Origin: Paenibacillus odorifer
GTDB lineage: Bacteria; Bacillota; Bacilli; Paenibacillales; Paenibacillaceae
Direction of reading: 5' to 3'
Assembly: GCF_000758725.1 (NCBI RefSeq)
Contig: NZ_CP009428.1
Coordinates: 6,324,001-6,388,000, forward strand
Length of the DNA stretch: 64,000 bases
The position numbers and the translations under genes are program-made. Numbering within the stretch: the stretch's first letter is position 1; each line of letters begins with the position of its first letter. Shown here piece after piece: positions 23,885-32,937 of the stretch. The notes below the pieces were generated by a model. That model was not told where the DNA came from. It ran no database searches and was given only the letters and a program-made list of their open reading frames with translations.

Positions 23885-24295
23885 TTATAGGTCACGCAGC
23901 TTATCTATGGCACGATATGCACCATCAGATGTCTTTTTAGTAGTATCCTCAGCAGAATTTTCCTTGACAGCATTCGTGAGATCTTTCCTGAGCCGACTAC
24001 GACAGCTGTCACACATATGGCCATCCCGAATCAGTGTACCACACACTTCGCAAGGGTACATCATATTGGGTGCATTAGCTATAGAAATCCGGCCTTCTCG
24101 AATAAAGCGGGTAATCTCTTTAATAGAAATCCCCGTAGCATCGGAGAGCTCCTGAATGTTGGTTCCTTTGTTTTCCCGTAAATAATTCACGCAGATCTCA
24201 TATTCATGCTCCAGCTCTTTGATACAGGCCTGGCACAACCCCATAAGATTCTTGACAAACAACCGGCCGCACCTTGGACAATTGTCTAGATTCAT
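23885..24295 (-). CDS. yvyF: YvyF-like flagellar operon protein (zinc ribbon)
   Basis: 136 residues with two cysteine pairs near the N terminus (CPRCGRLF, CQACIKEL), two more at CEVCGTL and CDSCRSRL, and a helix-turn-helix-like middle (NIQELSDATGISIKEITRFIREGRI). This is the protein found between comFC and flgM in Bacillus. Function is not established; a zinc-binding, regulatory or assembly role is possible. The long frame starts 12 codons earlier; MNLDNCPRCG is preferred because it begins the conserved region, though the Shine-Dalgarno spacing (GGAGAGGAG, about 12) is loose. Confidence 0.82.
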   Translation of the reverse strand: MNLDNCPRCGRLFVKNLMGLCQACIKELEHEYEICVNYLRENKGTNIQELSDATGISIKEITRFIREGRISIANAPNMMYPCEVCGTLIRDGHMCDSCRSRLRKDLTNAVKENSAEDTTKKTSDGAYRAIDKLRDL

Positions 24296-24464
24296 AACAA
24301 GCAGCCGCTCCTCTCCGTACATTCTGTGCAATGCATAATATTCTTATGCTCCTAGATTACATGATTGCAAGGAATTCGTCTATGGGACAGAAGAAACGCT
24401 ACCAACCGCAACTAATCCTTAATGGAATGGATATAGCTGTTCACAATCATGCATTTTCCGCGTT

Positions 24465-25319
24465 TTAGGAACGCGCCCAGGTTAGGCTATAGATTTCCGC
24501 AGCATAATCATGGTTTGAAACCATTTGTTTTAGAATTTCGGCGCAAGCACGAATCGTGCTTCCCGTTGTATAGATATCATCAACAATAATAATTCGAATA
24601 GGACGGCTTATAGGTGAGTTATCTTTCAGCCAATCCTTAAATAGTGTGGAGACTGCCGGATTCGCTCCAAAAGCATTCTTCATATCTGCCAGTCGCTCCG
24701 CACGTCCTTTAAAGCTCTGCTTAACCGTATGATGCGTACGAATTAGTAGCGGTAGCTGAGGAATCTTCCTATGACGAGATAGAACATTGGCCAATCTTTC
24801 GGCTTGATTGAAGCCCCGTTCTAGAAGCCTGGAATCACTGACAGGTACCGGAACTAATAAATCAGCTGACCAAAGGCTGTTTTTTATGTACCTTTTATGT
24901 TGAATAAGATGAAAAAACGATGCCTTCTGGGATGAAGAAGCCCCCTGCTGCTTTTCCTCCTTTAGGGTTAAATAAGCTCTATCCAGCATGAATCCAAGCA
25001 AAGGAGCATATCGTTCATTCCCGCGATATTTGTATTGACCAAGCCATTCTCTCATCTCGTTTGTGTAGGCTACCGCACTCCGGTTACAAACAATTGGCGT
25101 GGGTTCAGCGCTGCGAGTGCAGTCTGGACAGCCTACATGCCGCCCACATATCAAACAACGTGGAGTGCGTATCCAAGGAATGGATTCCGCACAATTCTTA
25201 CAGATACCAGGCAGCTGTGAGGACTGTGGGCTGTACTTCCCGCAAGTTAGACATTGAGGAGCGGAGGAGGTAAGAAGGAAAGACAGGGATTTTCGTAACC
25301 CTGTAAGCTTGGGATTCAT
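24465..25319 (-). CDS. comFC: Competence protein ComFC, phosphoribosyltransferase-like
   Basis: 284 residues. Residues 15-75 have four CxxC pairs (CLTCGKYS, CKNCAES, CLICGRHVGCPDC) that should bind zinc; the rest is a PRT fold with the PRPP loop IIIVDDIYTTGSTIRA near residue 235-250. Needed for efficient DNA transformation in Bacillus, where it works with the ComFA translocase in the cytoplasm; catalytic activity is not established. Its ATG overlaps the comFA stop by 4 bases (ATGA). Confidence 0.92.
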   Translation of the reverse strand: MNPKLTGLRKSLSFLLTSSAPQCLTCGKYSPQSSQLPGICKNCAESIPWIRTPRCLICGRHVGCPDCTRSAEPTPIVCNRSAVAYTNEMREWLGQYKYRGNERYAPLLGFMLDRAYLTLKEEKQQGASSSQKASFFHLIQHKRYIKNSLWSADLLVPVPVSDSRLLERGFNQAERLANVLSRHRKIPQLPLLIRTHHTVKQSFKGRAERLADMKNAFGANPAVSTLFKDWLKDNSPISRPIRIIIVDDIYTTGSTIRACAEILKQMVSNHDYAAEIYSLTWARS

Positions 25320-27328
25320 ATAGCCCCACCTTTACTGATATATCCTTGGCGGTGAGCGATGATATTCATAGTACGAATCTGAGCAATCGCTCCACGCTGG
25401 GATCGGCTCCACTGTGGGGAGGCAAATACAACATGCCCATCAGGATCGTCTTTAGAACGTCCGGCACGGCCTGCCATCTGAACCAAAGAAGCTTCGTCAA
25501 AAAGGCCACTGTCTGCATCCAAAATAAACACATCACTGCGTGGCACGGTAACTCCCCGTTCCAGGATCGTAGTAGTTACTAACAAAGAGATGATACGGTT
25601 GCGAAAAGCAGTCACCTTCTCTGCCCGAAATGAATCCTTGGACGAGGTGCCTTCAATAACCACGCCAGGAAAGCTCCGACGAAGCAGTACCAGCAAACCT
25701 TCGATATGAGCTATGCGAGACACAAACAGAAAAATTTGTGCTTTTCTGTTCAGTGACTTTCGAAGATTCTGTATAAGGGATCTTGGCATACTTCCACGCT
25801 TCAGACAGGTTAGAACAGAAGGCATATTCAAATGCTGCGGGATAGGCAAGGGATGACCATGGAAGCGGACAGGCACTCTGGCATGTGGAAGTTTGCCTAA
25901 CCGGACCAAACGCTGCATTTCTTGTGGTGGCGTAGCTGATAAATAAATGGAAGAGCCGTCCACTTTACAGGCTTGTTCAGCGGCATAGGCCAACATAGGA
26001 TCATTGTGGTAGGGAAACGCATCCAGCTCGTCGATGATTACGAGATCAAAACCTTGATGGAAGCGCAGGAGCTGATGGGTGGTAGCGAGCGTTAAGCGAC
26101 CGCTCACCCAGCGATCTGCGCTGCCGCCATAAAGTACGGCGATGTCCTCCGCCGGAAAAGCCCGGGCGAGCCGCGGCGCGAGCTCAAGTACGACGTCGCG
26201 GCGCGGCGTCGCTACCAGCGCCCGCCCTCCGGCGGCGAGCACAGCCTCTAGGAGTGGGAAGATCATCTCCGTCTTCCCCGCTCCCGTCACCGCCCAGAGC
26301 AGAAACCGCTCTGGGCAGGTACTGGCGGACCGCTTGCGCGGCTCCGCCAGAAAACCCAGCGCAGTGCCAGCGGCTCCCGCCTGCGCTGGGCTCAGCCCCC
26401 ACCGGCCTGCGGCCGCGGCGGGGTCAAGGGCGGCCGTGCACCGCACGGCCGGAAGTGCTGCGCTGCGCAACAGCAGCGCACAAGCCCGGCTGCGCCCAAG
26501 CGCGAGGCAGGCCTCGCAATAGGCGCAGCCCATAAGCCCGCACGCGGCGCATACCGTGCGACCGGTGGGGACGCTGCCGCAACGCAGGCAGCGCGAAACC
26601 GCGCGGCGAGCGACAGCGCCGCGCCGCAATATGTGCGGCAGCCTAGCCGCCGCACGCATCATAACGCCAGCTCCCGCAGGGAGCTGGCGGGCCCGCGCCC
26701 CGTGCGCAGCCGGGGGCGCACTGCCTACGGCGGCTGTAAGCAACAGCCGCCCCTGTAGATGCGCCAGTTGTGCCGCCTGGCGCCAGCAACCCCCTAGCTC
26801 TGGCAATTCTTCTGCCAGCAGCGCTTCTACTTCCGGCTCCAATAAAGAGCGCCCGGCCACAGCCCGCAATAATTGCTCTGAATCGAATTCTAGCAATCCA
26901 GAATCAAAACCCTTTTTTTCACTCCCGCAATACCTTTCGTTCTTCTTATTGTCCTGTTCTATTCCGAAACTCGATTTATTAGGCTTCCATATGAATATTC
27001 CATCATTCAGCCACTGTGACTCCCACAGTCCCCCTGCCTCTTTCTCCTCTCTCAACTCAGCCTCGAGCATTCTATTAATATATTGCCCCCACTCCTTAAT
27101 CGCCCAGGTGCTCATTACGCTTCTTTGTTTGAAGCTGTCCCGGAGCTTCACAGCCCAACTTAGCGGCAACGCAGAAGAAAGCAGAACCAAACTATTCGCC
27201 GCTAAGGAACTCCCATCTTTCTTCTCCGGTCTAGCTACAGACCACCACCATCTATCTACCCTAAGATCTAATGAAATTCTAACCCTCCAGCTCCCCTTGC
27301 ATTCCACAGCATATACAGCGACTTGCAT
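25316..27328 (-). CDS. comFA: Competence ATPase ComFA (DEAD-like helicase)
   Basis: 670 residues, about 200 more than Bacillus ComFA (463). Residues 1-200 form a non-conserved, AT-richer extension. Then a zinc finger (CLRCGS, CAACG, CAYCEACLALG, about 256-290), Walker A AVTGAGKTEM (near 350), DEAD-like DELD (near 431) and helicase C motif LSATPP, ending QMAGRAGRS. It pulls single-stranded DNA into the cell in competence. The segment coding for the finger through Walker A (26130-26780) is unusually GC-rich: 26401-26460 is 48 of 60 G+C. The long frame starts at 27418, but GGTAGGAGGG precedes the ATG at 27328. Confidence 0.92.
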   Translation of the reverse strand: MQVAVYAVECKGSWRVRISLDLRVDRWWWSVARPEKKDGSSLAANSLVLLSSALPLSWAVKLRDSFKQRSVMSTWAIKEWGQYINRMLEAELREEKEAGGLWESQWLNDGIFIWKPNKSSFGIEQDNKKNERYCGSEKKGFDSGLLEFDSEQLLRAVAGRSLLEPEVEALLAEELPELGGCWRQAAQLAHLQGRLLLTAAVGSAPPAAHGARARQLPAGAGVMMRAAARLPHILRRGAVARRAVSRCLRCGSVPTGRTVCAACGLMGCAYCEACLALGRSRACALLLRSAALPAVRCTAALDPAAAAGRWGLSPAQAGAAGTALGFLAEPRKRSASTCPERFLLWAVTGAGKTEMIFPLLEAVLAAGGRALVATPRRDVVLELAPRLARAFPAEDIAVLYGGSADRWVSGRLTLATTHQLLRFHQGFDLVIIDELDAFPYHNDPMLAYAAEQACKVDGSSIYLSATPPQEMQRLVRLGKLPHARVPVRFHGHPLPIPQHLNMPSVLTCLKRGSMPRSLIQNLRKSLNRKAQIFLFVSRIAHIEGLLVLLRRSFPGVVIEGTSSKDSFRAEKVTAFRNRIISLLVTTTILERGVTVPRSDVFILDADSGLFDEASLVQMAGRAGRSKDDPDGHVVFASPQWSRSQRGAIAQIRTMNIIAHRQGYISKGGAI

Positions 27329-27410
27329 AATAATCCCTCCTACCTTTCGCTTGTACTTAGCAGCTCCATATTTGATCCCAAATTCACGACTCCGTCTCCC
27401 CAAACGCAAA

Positions 27411-27444
27411 AAGCACACTCCCCCAGTTCTTGGAGAGTGTGCTT
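27411..27444 (-). terminator. Terminator of the small GT2-like gene
   Basis: Stem AAGCACACTC (27411-27420) and complement (27435-27444), then a T run on the minus strand (27406-27410). Ends the unit upstream of comFA. Confidence 0.8.
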
Positions 27445-27466
27445 CACCCGTTACTTACATATTTAC

Positions 27467-27910
27467 TTAAGATCTGTTGCGCTTTGATTCGCATCCCCTA
27501 CTTCCTGCCATCCCCATAAAAGGCAGCGATACAGACTGCCCTGACAGCCGCAAGTCTACTACAATTCCTTCATGCTGCAATTCTTCACTCATCTGAAGAG
27601 AGTACAAAGATGTTGCAAGATCGATAGAGCAGCCGCTAGCGGCCATTTTGGAAACTATCCCAAGTGTTCCATCGCTCGAACCATCATCCATGAACGTTAC
27701 TCGCAATCGTTTTCCAGTTAGAAGAGCTTGAAATGTCAGTGCCCGAATGTACCATTCCACAACAGATTCATGATTGCGGGTAATAAAAATATAATGAATC
27801 CATTTTCCGGACTGCGGTGTTTTACGCACCTTCTGCCGGTTATGCAACATATGAATCATCACTGCAGCGGATACATAAACAACCGCAATCCATATCAACT
27901 GGGCTACCAT
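27467..27910 (-). CDS. Small membrane protein with a GT2-like fragment
   Basis: 147 residues. An N-terminal membrane helix (residues about 3-22, AQLIWIAVVYVSAAVMIHML) is followed by YIFITRNHESVVEWYIRAL and FMDDGSSDGTLGIV, which resemble the nucleotide-binding start of a family 2 glycosyltransferase (DDGSSDGT). The normal acceptor half of a GT2 enzyme is missing, so it is either inactive or works with another protein. The frame has an earlier start, but GGAGGTG precedes the ATG at 27910. Position just before degU-degS is of unknown meaning. No recognised family name. Confidence 0.7.
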   Translation of the reverse strand: MVAQLIWIAVVYVSAAVMIHMLHNRQKVRKTPQSGKWIHYIFITRNHESVVEWYIRALTFQALLTGKRLRVTFMDDGSSDGTLGIVSKMAASGCSIDLATSLYSLQMSEELQHEGIVVDLRLSGQSVSLPFMGMAGSRGCESKRNRS

Positions 27911-28045
27911 GGAGATGCACCTCCTCTGTATACCAACACTATATGCCGGCATTAAAAGGTCGGTGACTGCCTAGAACACCCATCAGGGAAGCAAGCTGTG
28001 TCTACTTAATTTCTTTCCTATATGTAACGTATTACTGTGAAGCTT

Positions 28046-28768
28046 TTACAAGGTTACCCAGCCATATTTAATCGAATTAATAACGGCTTGAGTCCGATCA
28101 TCCACTTCCATTTTTTGCAAAATACTGCTAACATGGTTTTTAACTGTTTTTTCACTAATGAATAAATATTCACCGATCATTTTATTGCTCTTACCTTCAG
28201 CCATTAGACGCAGCACTTCTGCTTCACGGCGGGTCAGAGGATTGTTATCGCCAGCAATAAATTTAACACCAGCTTCCTTCACCACTGTATCTGTAGTTAC
28301 ACCAGTCTCGTTAAGGTAAGTCATACGCCGCAATTGATTGATAAGCTTTCCAGTAACCTTTGGATGGATAAAGGCATGTCCTTCACAGACCGAACGAATG
28401 GCATTAATAAGGGATTCGGCCTCCATATCCTTCAATAAATAACCATTGGCGCCCTTACGAAGGGTTTCAAATACATAACTCTCATCATCATGAATGGATA
28501 AAATAATTACCTTAACCTCCGGGAACATTTCCCGAAGTTTTTGAGTGGCTTCTACGCCGTTCTCAACAGGCATATTGATGTCCATCAATACGATGTCCGG
28601 TTTAGTCCCGTTACAAAACTCTAATACCTGAATACCGTCGCCGCACTCCCCTATGACCTCGATATCCTCCTCCATATTCAAAATGCGTTTCAGCCCTTCA
28701 CGAAAAAGCTGATGATCATCCGCCAAAAGAACCTTAATGGGCGTTTTACTAGAGTTTAAGTTCTCCAT
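28046..28768 (-). CDS. degU: Response regulator DegU
   Basis: 240 residues, NarL/LuxR family. The receiver has VLLADDHQLFREGL (acidic pair), the phospho-Asp in DIVLMDINMP and a conserved Lys in GYLLKD; the C-terminal HTH is LTRREAEVLRLMAEGKSNKMIGEYLFISEKTVKNHVSS. DegU controls secreted enzymes, motility, biofilm and competence. It follows degS by 4 bases. The long frame starts with MWRRGRSSV, but GGAG precedes the ATG at 28768. Confidence 0.95.
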   Translation of the reverse strand: MENLNSSKTPIKVLLADDHQLFREGLKRILNMEEDIEVIGECGDGIQVLEFCNGTKPDIVLMDINMPVENGVEATQKLREMFPEVKVIILSIHDDESYVFETLRKGANGYLLKDMEAESLINAIRSVCEGHAFIHPKVTGKLINQLRRMTYLNETGVTTDTVVKEAGVKFIAGDNNPLTRREAEVLRLMAEGKSNKMIGEYLFISEKTVKNHVSSILQKMEVDDRTQAVINSIKYGWVTL

Positions 28769-28772
28769 CACA

Positions 28773-29933
28773 CTACTCCTTCCCCTTCTCCACATTCGTC
28801 GGAATATGGATCACGATTGTTGTCCCCTGATTCTCGGCTGATACAATTTCCATTCTTCCCTCAAGCAGTTCTACACGTTCCCGCATACCTACTAGCCCGA
28901 AGCTTTCCCGATTACCTTGCTGATTTTTTAACTTTTGTACATTAAAGCCTAATCCGTTATCTTTAATCACAATCTTAATTAACTGCGCTTGGTATGTAAT
29001 CTCCACCAATACGAAGCTTGGGTAGGCATGTTTTGCTGCATTAGACAATGCTTCCTGAACCAGACGGTATACCGCCGCCTCCATCGCTGAAGATAGTCGG
29101 TGTTCCTGTCCTCGGGTTTCCAAAGTCGTCCGCAGTTTCGTTTTCTCTTCAAAATCATGCACATATTTCCGCAAAGTCGGAATTAAGCCCAAATCATCGA
29201 GAGCCATCGGTCGTAAATTAAAAATAACCTTACGCATTTCTTCCAGGCTGTTACGTACCTGCCCTTTTAAATCTACTACTTCGTCCTGCACCAGCCCAAA
29301 TTCCTGCTTTACCAGCATTCTTTCTACAATTTCCGTCCTAAGGACTAGATTTGCCAGCATTTGAGCGGGACCATCATGAATTTCCCGGGCAATTCTCTTC
29401 CGTTCTTCTTCTTGAGCCAGGATAATTTTGAGTCCGATCATCTGTCTGTTCTTCGCAGATTCGACAATTCTCGTCACTTGGCCTAGTTCTCCCGACAAAT
29501 ATTCGAGCACTACGCTCATTTGCGAACCAATTGACTCTGCACGCTCTACAGAATTTTCGACACTGCGCACTCGCATTTGTAATTCATCACGTCTGCTTCG
29601 AAGATAGACCTCTCGCTCACGCGTCATCATGAGTTCGAGCTGAAGCTCCGTAGCCTTCTCATAAGCAATACGGATATCCTTCTCTGAGTAGCGGACAAAG
29701 TCCCGGCTGACCTCTGTCAGCCGGATTCTGGAGCGGTGATACTGTAGCTCCAGCTTGTCTACCTTTTTCAATGTTTCATCCGTTTCGTCCATGACCCGCT
29801 GCAGTTCCTTGTTGAGTGCAGCAAGTTCATCACGTGCAACCTGCAATATTTCAAAAATCTGATACTTGCTGCTCTCCATCACGTCGATGGTATTTTTAAT
29901 AACGCGATCAATCGCATCGGCTTGAAATTCCAC
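28773..29933 (-). CDS. degS: Sensor histidine kinase DegS
   Basis: 386 residues, cytoplasmic. No membrane segment is seen; residues 1-170 are coiled coil. The HisKA_3 box RKRIAREIHDGPAQMLANLVLR lies near residue 180-200, and the HATPase_c C-terminal domain has VQEALSNAAKHA, IVIKDNGLGFN and GLVGMRERVELLEG. DegS phosphorylates DegU. Start is GTG, with AAAAGGGG 9 bases upstream. Confidence 0.95.
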   Translation of the reverse strand: MEFQADAIDRVIKNTIDVMESSKYQIFEILQVARDELAALNKELQRVMDETDETLKKVDKLELQYHRSRIRLTEVSRDFVRYSEKDIRIAYEKATELQLELMMTREREVYLRSRRDELQMRVRSVENSVERAESIGSQMSVVLEYLSGELGQVTRIVESAKNRQMIGLKIILAQEEERKRIAREIHDGPAQMLANLVLRTEIVERMLVKQEFGLVQDEVVDLKGQVRNSLEEMRKVIFNLRPMALDDLGLIPTLRKYVHDFEEKTKLRTTLETRGQEHRLSSAMEAAVYRLVQEALSNAAKHAYPSFVLVEITYQAQLIKIVIKDNGLGFNVQKLKNQQGNRESFGLVGMRERVELLEGRMEIVSAENQGTTIVIHIPTNVEKGKE

Positions 29934-29990
29934 GGATGCTTGCCCCTTTTCTATCGGATCGTATTAAGGTTTTCCTTATATATTAACATA

Positions 29991-32723
29991 TCACGATTCG
30001 ATAGTTACGGTCTTCGTTTTCTGTTCCCATTTTACAGTTAATCCTAACTGTTCAGAAACCAGTCTAAGAGGTACTAAAGTCCTACCCTGTAAAATAATAG
30101 GTGCTACTTCAGCACTTTGTCGCTTACCATTTAACAGGTATTCCTTTTTATTTACCGTCAGATCCAGTGCCTTGGCTCCGCGCAACACCATGATCTTCTT
30201 ATTCACCTGATCCCAGGTAGCATTCCCTCCAAAAGCATCCAGCACATAACGGATCGGCACATAAGTACTGCCGTCTTTCACAATTGGAGCTACATCAATA
30301 GCCTTCTTATTTCCGTTTACGGTCATTGCTTTGGAGCCGATGCTCATCGAAGCCGTACCCTTTGGTAACCCTGCATCACTGGAAAGTGAAGGCATTGTGA
30401 AGGTGATATTATCAAAAGCAACGGTACCTGTCTTCGCCCGTTCATCTTGGCCTTCCTCTACATTGACTACATAAAGTCTCTTCAGCGTAGCCGGGAATTT
30501 AATCCCTGATCCTGACAAGTCGATGTTTATGTTCTTCCAACCGTTCCAATCGATAATCTTCGCAAGATCTACATAGGCTGTAGCTCCACTATTGTCTACA
30601 AACTCAGCACGCAGCCAATTTAAGCTCATATCGCCCATCACATCAACTGACATCGAAGTTGCAAGCGCTGGAACGGCTTTTCCACTTGTGCCGTTAAGTT
30701 GAGCATAAGCGTACATTTTACCGCTGCCAGCCGTCATATCATAACTGAGTGACAGCACCTTGGAGCCTACTCTTTCAGCCGATCCGTCTACTATTGTTGC
30801 AGTCCCCTGTACCGCTGGCACATTGGTAGTAAAGTTGACTGGATAACTTACCTTCTCGAAATCTTCCCATGTTGTAGCTGCTGCTGTCGATAATACAACC
30901 GCTGTGCTAAATCCATCATAACGAGCAATAGCGTAACCTGTAGTAACCCCTGCATCCACAGAGTTTACAGTAAGCTTGCCATTTTGCACGACTCCCTTAA
31001 AGCCTACAAACTCCCACTTCAGCGCTGAATCTGGAACGCTTATGGTTGCTCCACTCTTCGTAGCGGCCTTTACAGGGACAGATACAGTTGTCCCAGCTGT
31101 CAGTGGCGCTGTAGCAGTGCCTACACTCATGCTGGATAGATCATCTCCACCCAAGACTGTAAGGGTTGTAGAAGCGCTTGCTACGCCGCTTTTAGCCGTT
31201 AAGGTAACGGTGCCTGGCTTCACTGCCGTTACTTCTCCTGCACTTACAGTTGCGCTTCCTCCACTTGATGTCCAAGTAGGATTGCCTGCTGCTACATCTA
31301 TAGGGTTATAGTAAGTGTCATAACCTTTTAACGAATAAGTAGCCTTTTGTCCAACTAATAGCGAAGTGCTTCCGCTAATTTTAATTCCTTTTACTTCACC
31401 TTGTGGTGCGTTAGTATAAACACCAAGCGCGTTAACAATGCTGCGCTGCTCTGTGCCATACTCTGTATTAAAGGTTAGTGTGGCTGAGCTTTCACCAAGA
31501 GGCCGGTCTACCATCGTTGTAGAGCCGCCTCCGTCTAAGTTAAGCCCTTTCCAGACTCCAATATTGGTCATAAAAGATTGCAGCTCGGTCAATGACATTC
31601 CTGAGCTGTTGCCATTTTTTTCAGTAGCTATGATATATACATAACGTCCATCCTGAGAGTATCCTAAAGCCGTACGTGCACGATAACCGCCAATACTGCT
31701 AGTCGAGCGAGAGAACGTTGCAGCTTTTCCGTTATTCACAAGAATCGTATGTCCACCAATCATTGTTTGCAGATTAGCAGGATCTAGCGATTGCTGCGTA
31801 GTCTTGGATTTCAGGGAGTACACACTTGTTACCGGTTGTCCAACAGTCAGATGGGCAGTAACATACCGTGCGGCTAAGCCATGGGCCCGCAAAATATAAG
31901 CTCCCTTTGGAACCGCTGTAGGAAGCGCAGCATTTTCAGATATTTGAGTAACTACGCCGTTCTCAACGAGCACCTCTGTCGGTGTGGTTGAGCTGTTTTT
32001 GGGACGATCGAGTGCGGTCCATACATCCGTATAGATATACATTGCATTAGCATGGCTATAAGTCGAGCTCCCACCTTCAGGACTATAAGCACCTTTATTG
32101 ATACCGGATATCTCAAACTGTGCGCCGTCAGGTGCGGTTATCATTCCTTCAAAGCTGAACTCATCAATAAGAGGCTTACGGTCCTTAGTCACTGCAAAGG
32201 CATACATTCCATCCAATTGCGAAGGGGTGGATACCAATACTCCACTGGATACTTGTCCACCAATCGGAGCACCTTCCCCGCCTGTATTAAAATAATCTCC
32301 GTTTACTGCAGCCACGGCTCCAGTTTCCTTAGCCATCCCACCAGTACTTTGACGTGTTGTCAGGTTTCCACCTTTACCTGTCATAACATCTAAAGAAACA
32401 TATGGATTGTTGAGGTCAACGCGAATAACATCCGCCAAGCCAGAAGCGCTCGCTCCTGAACGTGTAGCCGTATATTTGTATTTCATCATAATGGCGCCCG
32501 AAGTAATTACTTCTTCTCCCAGCTTGCTTACTTTAAAATTAGATGTGGCTGCGGCAGCAATTGGTGTGGAACTATGACCAAACATAGCTAAGCCTTCACT
32601 GCCAATTACCGGCATAATCCACAACACACCTGCTAATGAAGCGGCAACCCATTTTTTAGTAGATGATAATTTCATTCCCCGAACAACTTCTCTACTCTTC
32701 TTCTCCATGAAAACTTCATTCAT
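29991..32723 (-). CDS. Exported phosphodiester glycosidase-domain (NAGPA) protein with copper amine oxidase-like stalk domains
   Basis: 910 residues. After a signal peptide (basic residues 7-24, hydrophobic to about 60) a NAGPA/exopolysaccharide-type domain covers about 100-425: VAAVNGDYFNTGGEGAPIGG, GRARTALGYS-like and LNLDGGGSTTMV are its marks. Then a Big2-like Ig domain (443-525, KISGSTSLLVGQKATYSL), a beta-rich carbohydrate-binding-like region (640-790), and two copies of the stalk domain at 803-910 (DGSTYVPIRYVLDAFGG, GRTLVPLRLVSEQLG). A cell-surface role in polysaccharide turnover is likely; substrate is unknown. Start uncertain among nearby ATGs; the first has GGGAGA upstream. Confidence 0.8.
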   Translation of the reverse strand: MNEVFMEKKSREVVRGMKLSSTKKWVAASLAGVLWIMPVIGSEGLAMFGHSSTPIAAAATSNFKVSKLGEEVITSGAIMMKYKYTATRSGASASGLADVIRVDLNNPYVSLDVMTGKGGNLTTRQSTGGMAKETGAVAAVNGDYFNTGGEGAPIGGQVSSGVLVSTPSQLDGMYAFAVTKDRKPLIDEFSFEGMITAPDGAQFEISGINKGAYSPEGGSSTYSHANAMYIYTDVWTALDRPKNSSTTPTEVLVENGVVTQISENAALPTAVPKGAYILRAHGLAARYVTAHLTVGQPVTSVYSLKSKTTQQSLDPANLQTMIGGHTILVNNGKAATFSRSTSSIGGYRARTALGYSQDGRYVYIIATEKNGNSSGMSLTELQSFMTNIGVWKGLNLDGGGSTTMVDRPLGESSATLTFNTEYGTEQRSIVNALGVYTNAPQGEVKGIKISGSTSLLVGQKATYSLKGYDTYYNPIDVAAGNPTWTSSGGSATVSAGEVTAVKPGTVTLTAKSGVASASTTLTVLGGDDLSSMSVGTATAPLTAGTTVSVPVKAATKSGATISVPDSALKWEFVGFKGVVQNGKLTVNSVDAGVTTGYAIARYDGFSTAVVLSTAAATTWEDFEKVSYPVNFTTNVPAVQGTATIVDGSAERVGSKVLSLSYDMTAGSGKMYAYAQLNGTSGKAVPALATSMSVDVMGDMSLNWLRAEFVDNSGATAYVDLAKIIDWNGWKNINIDLSGSGIKFPATLKRLYVVNVEEGQDERAKTGTVAFDNITFTMPSLSSDAGLPKGTASMSIGSKAMTVNGNKKAIDVAPIVKDGSTYVPIRYVLDAFGGNATWDQVNKKIMVLRGAKALDLTVNKKEYLLNGKRQSAEVAPIILQGRTLVPLRLVSEQLGLTVKWEQKTKTVTIES

Positions 32724-32899
32724 TTCGACGTAACTCTCCCATCTCTTTTTTACTCTTCAAGTCCGTTATCAAAAGTCTGGAAACTGGTTCCTATTTTTCT
32801 AGTACTCTTTTAATAGACTGAAAATAAGCGAAAAAGTTGCGAAATTGAGAGATTTCAAGCTTTATAGAGTCTCGTAACACAAACTGTTAACATAAAAAA

Positions 32900-32920
32900 A
32901 GCCCAGCAGAATGCCAGGCT
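32900..32920 (-). terminator. Terminator of the SLH/SWM-repeat gene
   Basis: 8-bp stem (AGCCCAGC 32900-32907 and GCCAGGCT 32913-32920, with G-U pairs) and seven T on the minus strand (32894-32900). Confidence 0.8.
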
Positions 32921-32937
32921 TTACCAATCTATTTATT

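Noticed and set aside
26556..27470. Long plus-strand open frame (304 codons) opposite comFA
   Set aside because: It is antisense to a gene with clear Walker A, DEAD-like and zinc motifs; high GC removes stops. No start signal or protein family was seen.
29934..29990. SigD promoter before degS (TAAG-N16-TCCGATAG)
   Set aside because: Only 3/4 and 6/8 matches, and a SigD start for degS-degU is not expected; judged chance similarity.
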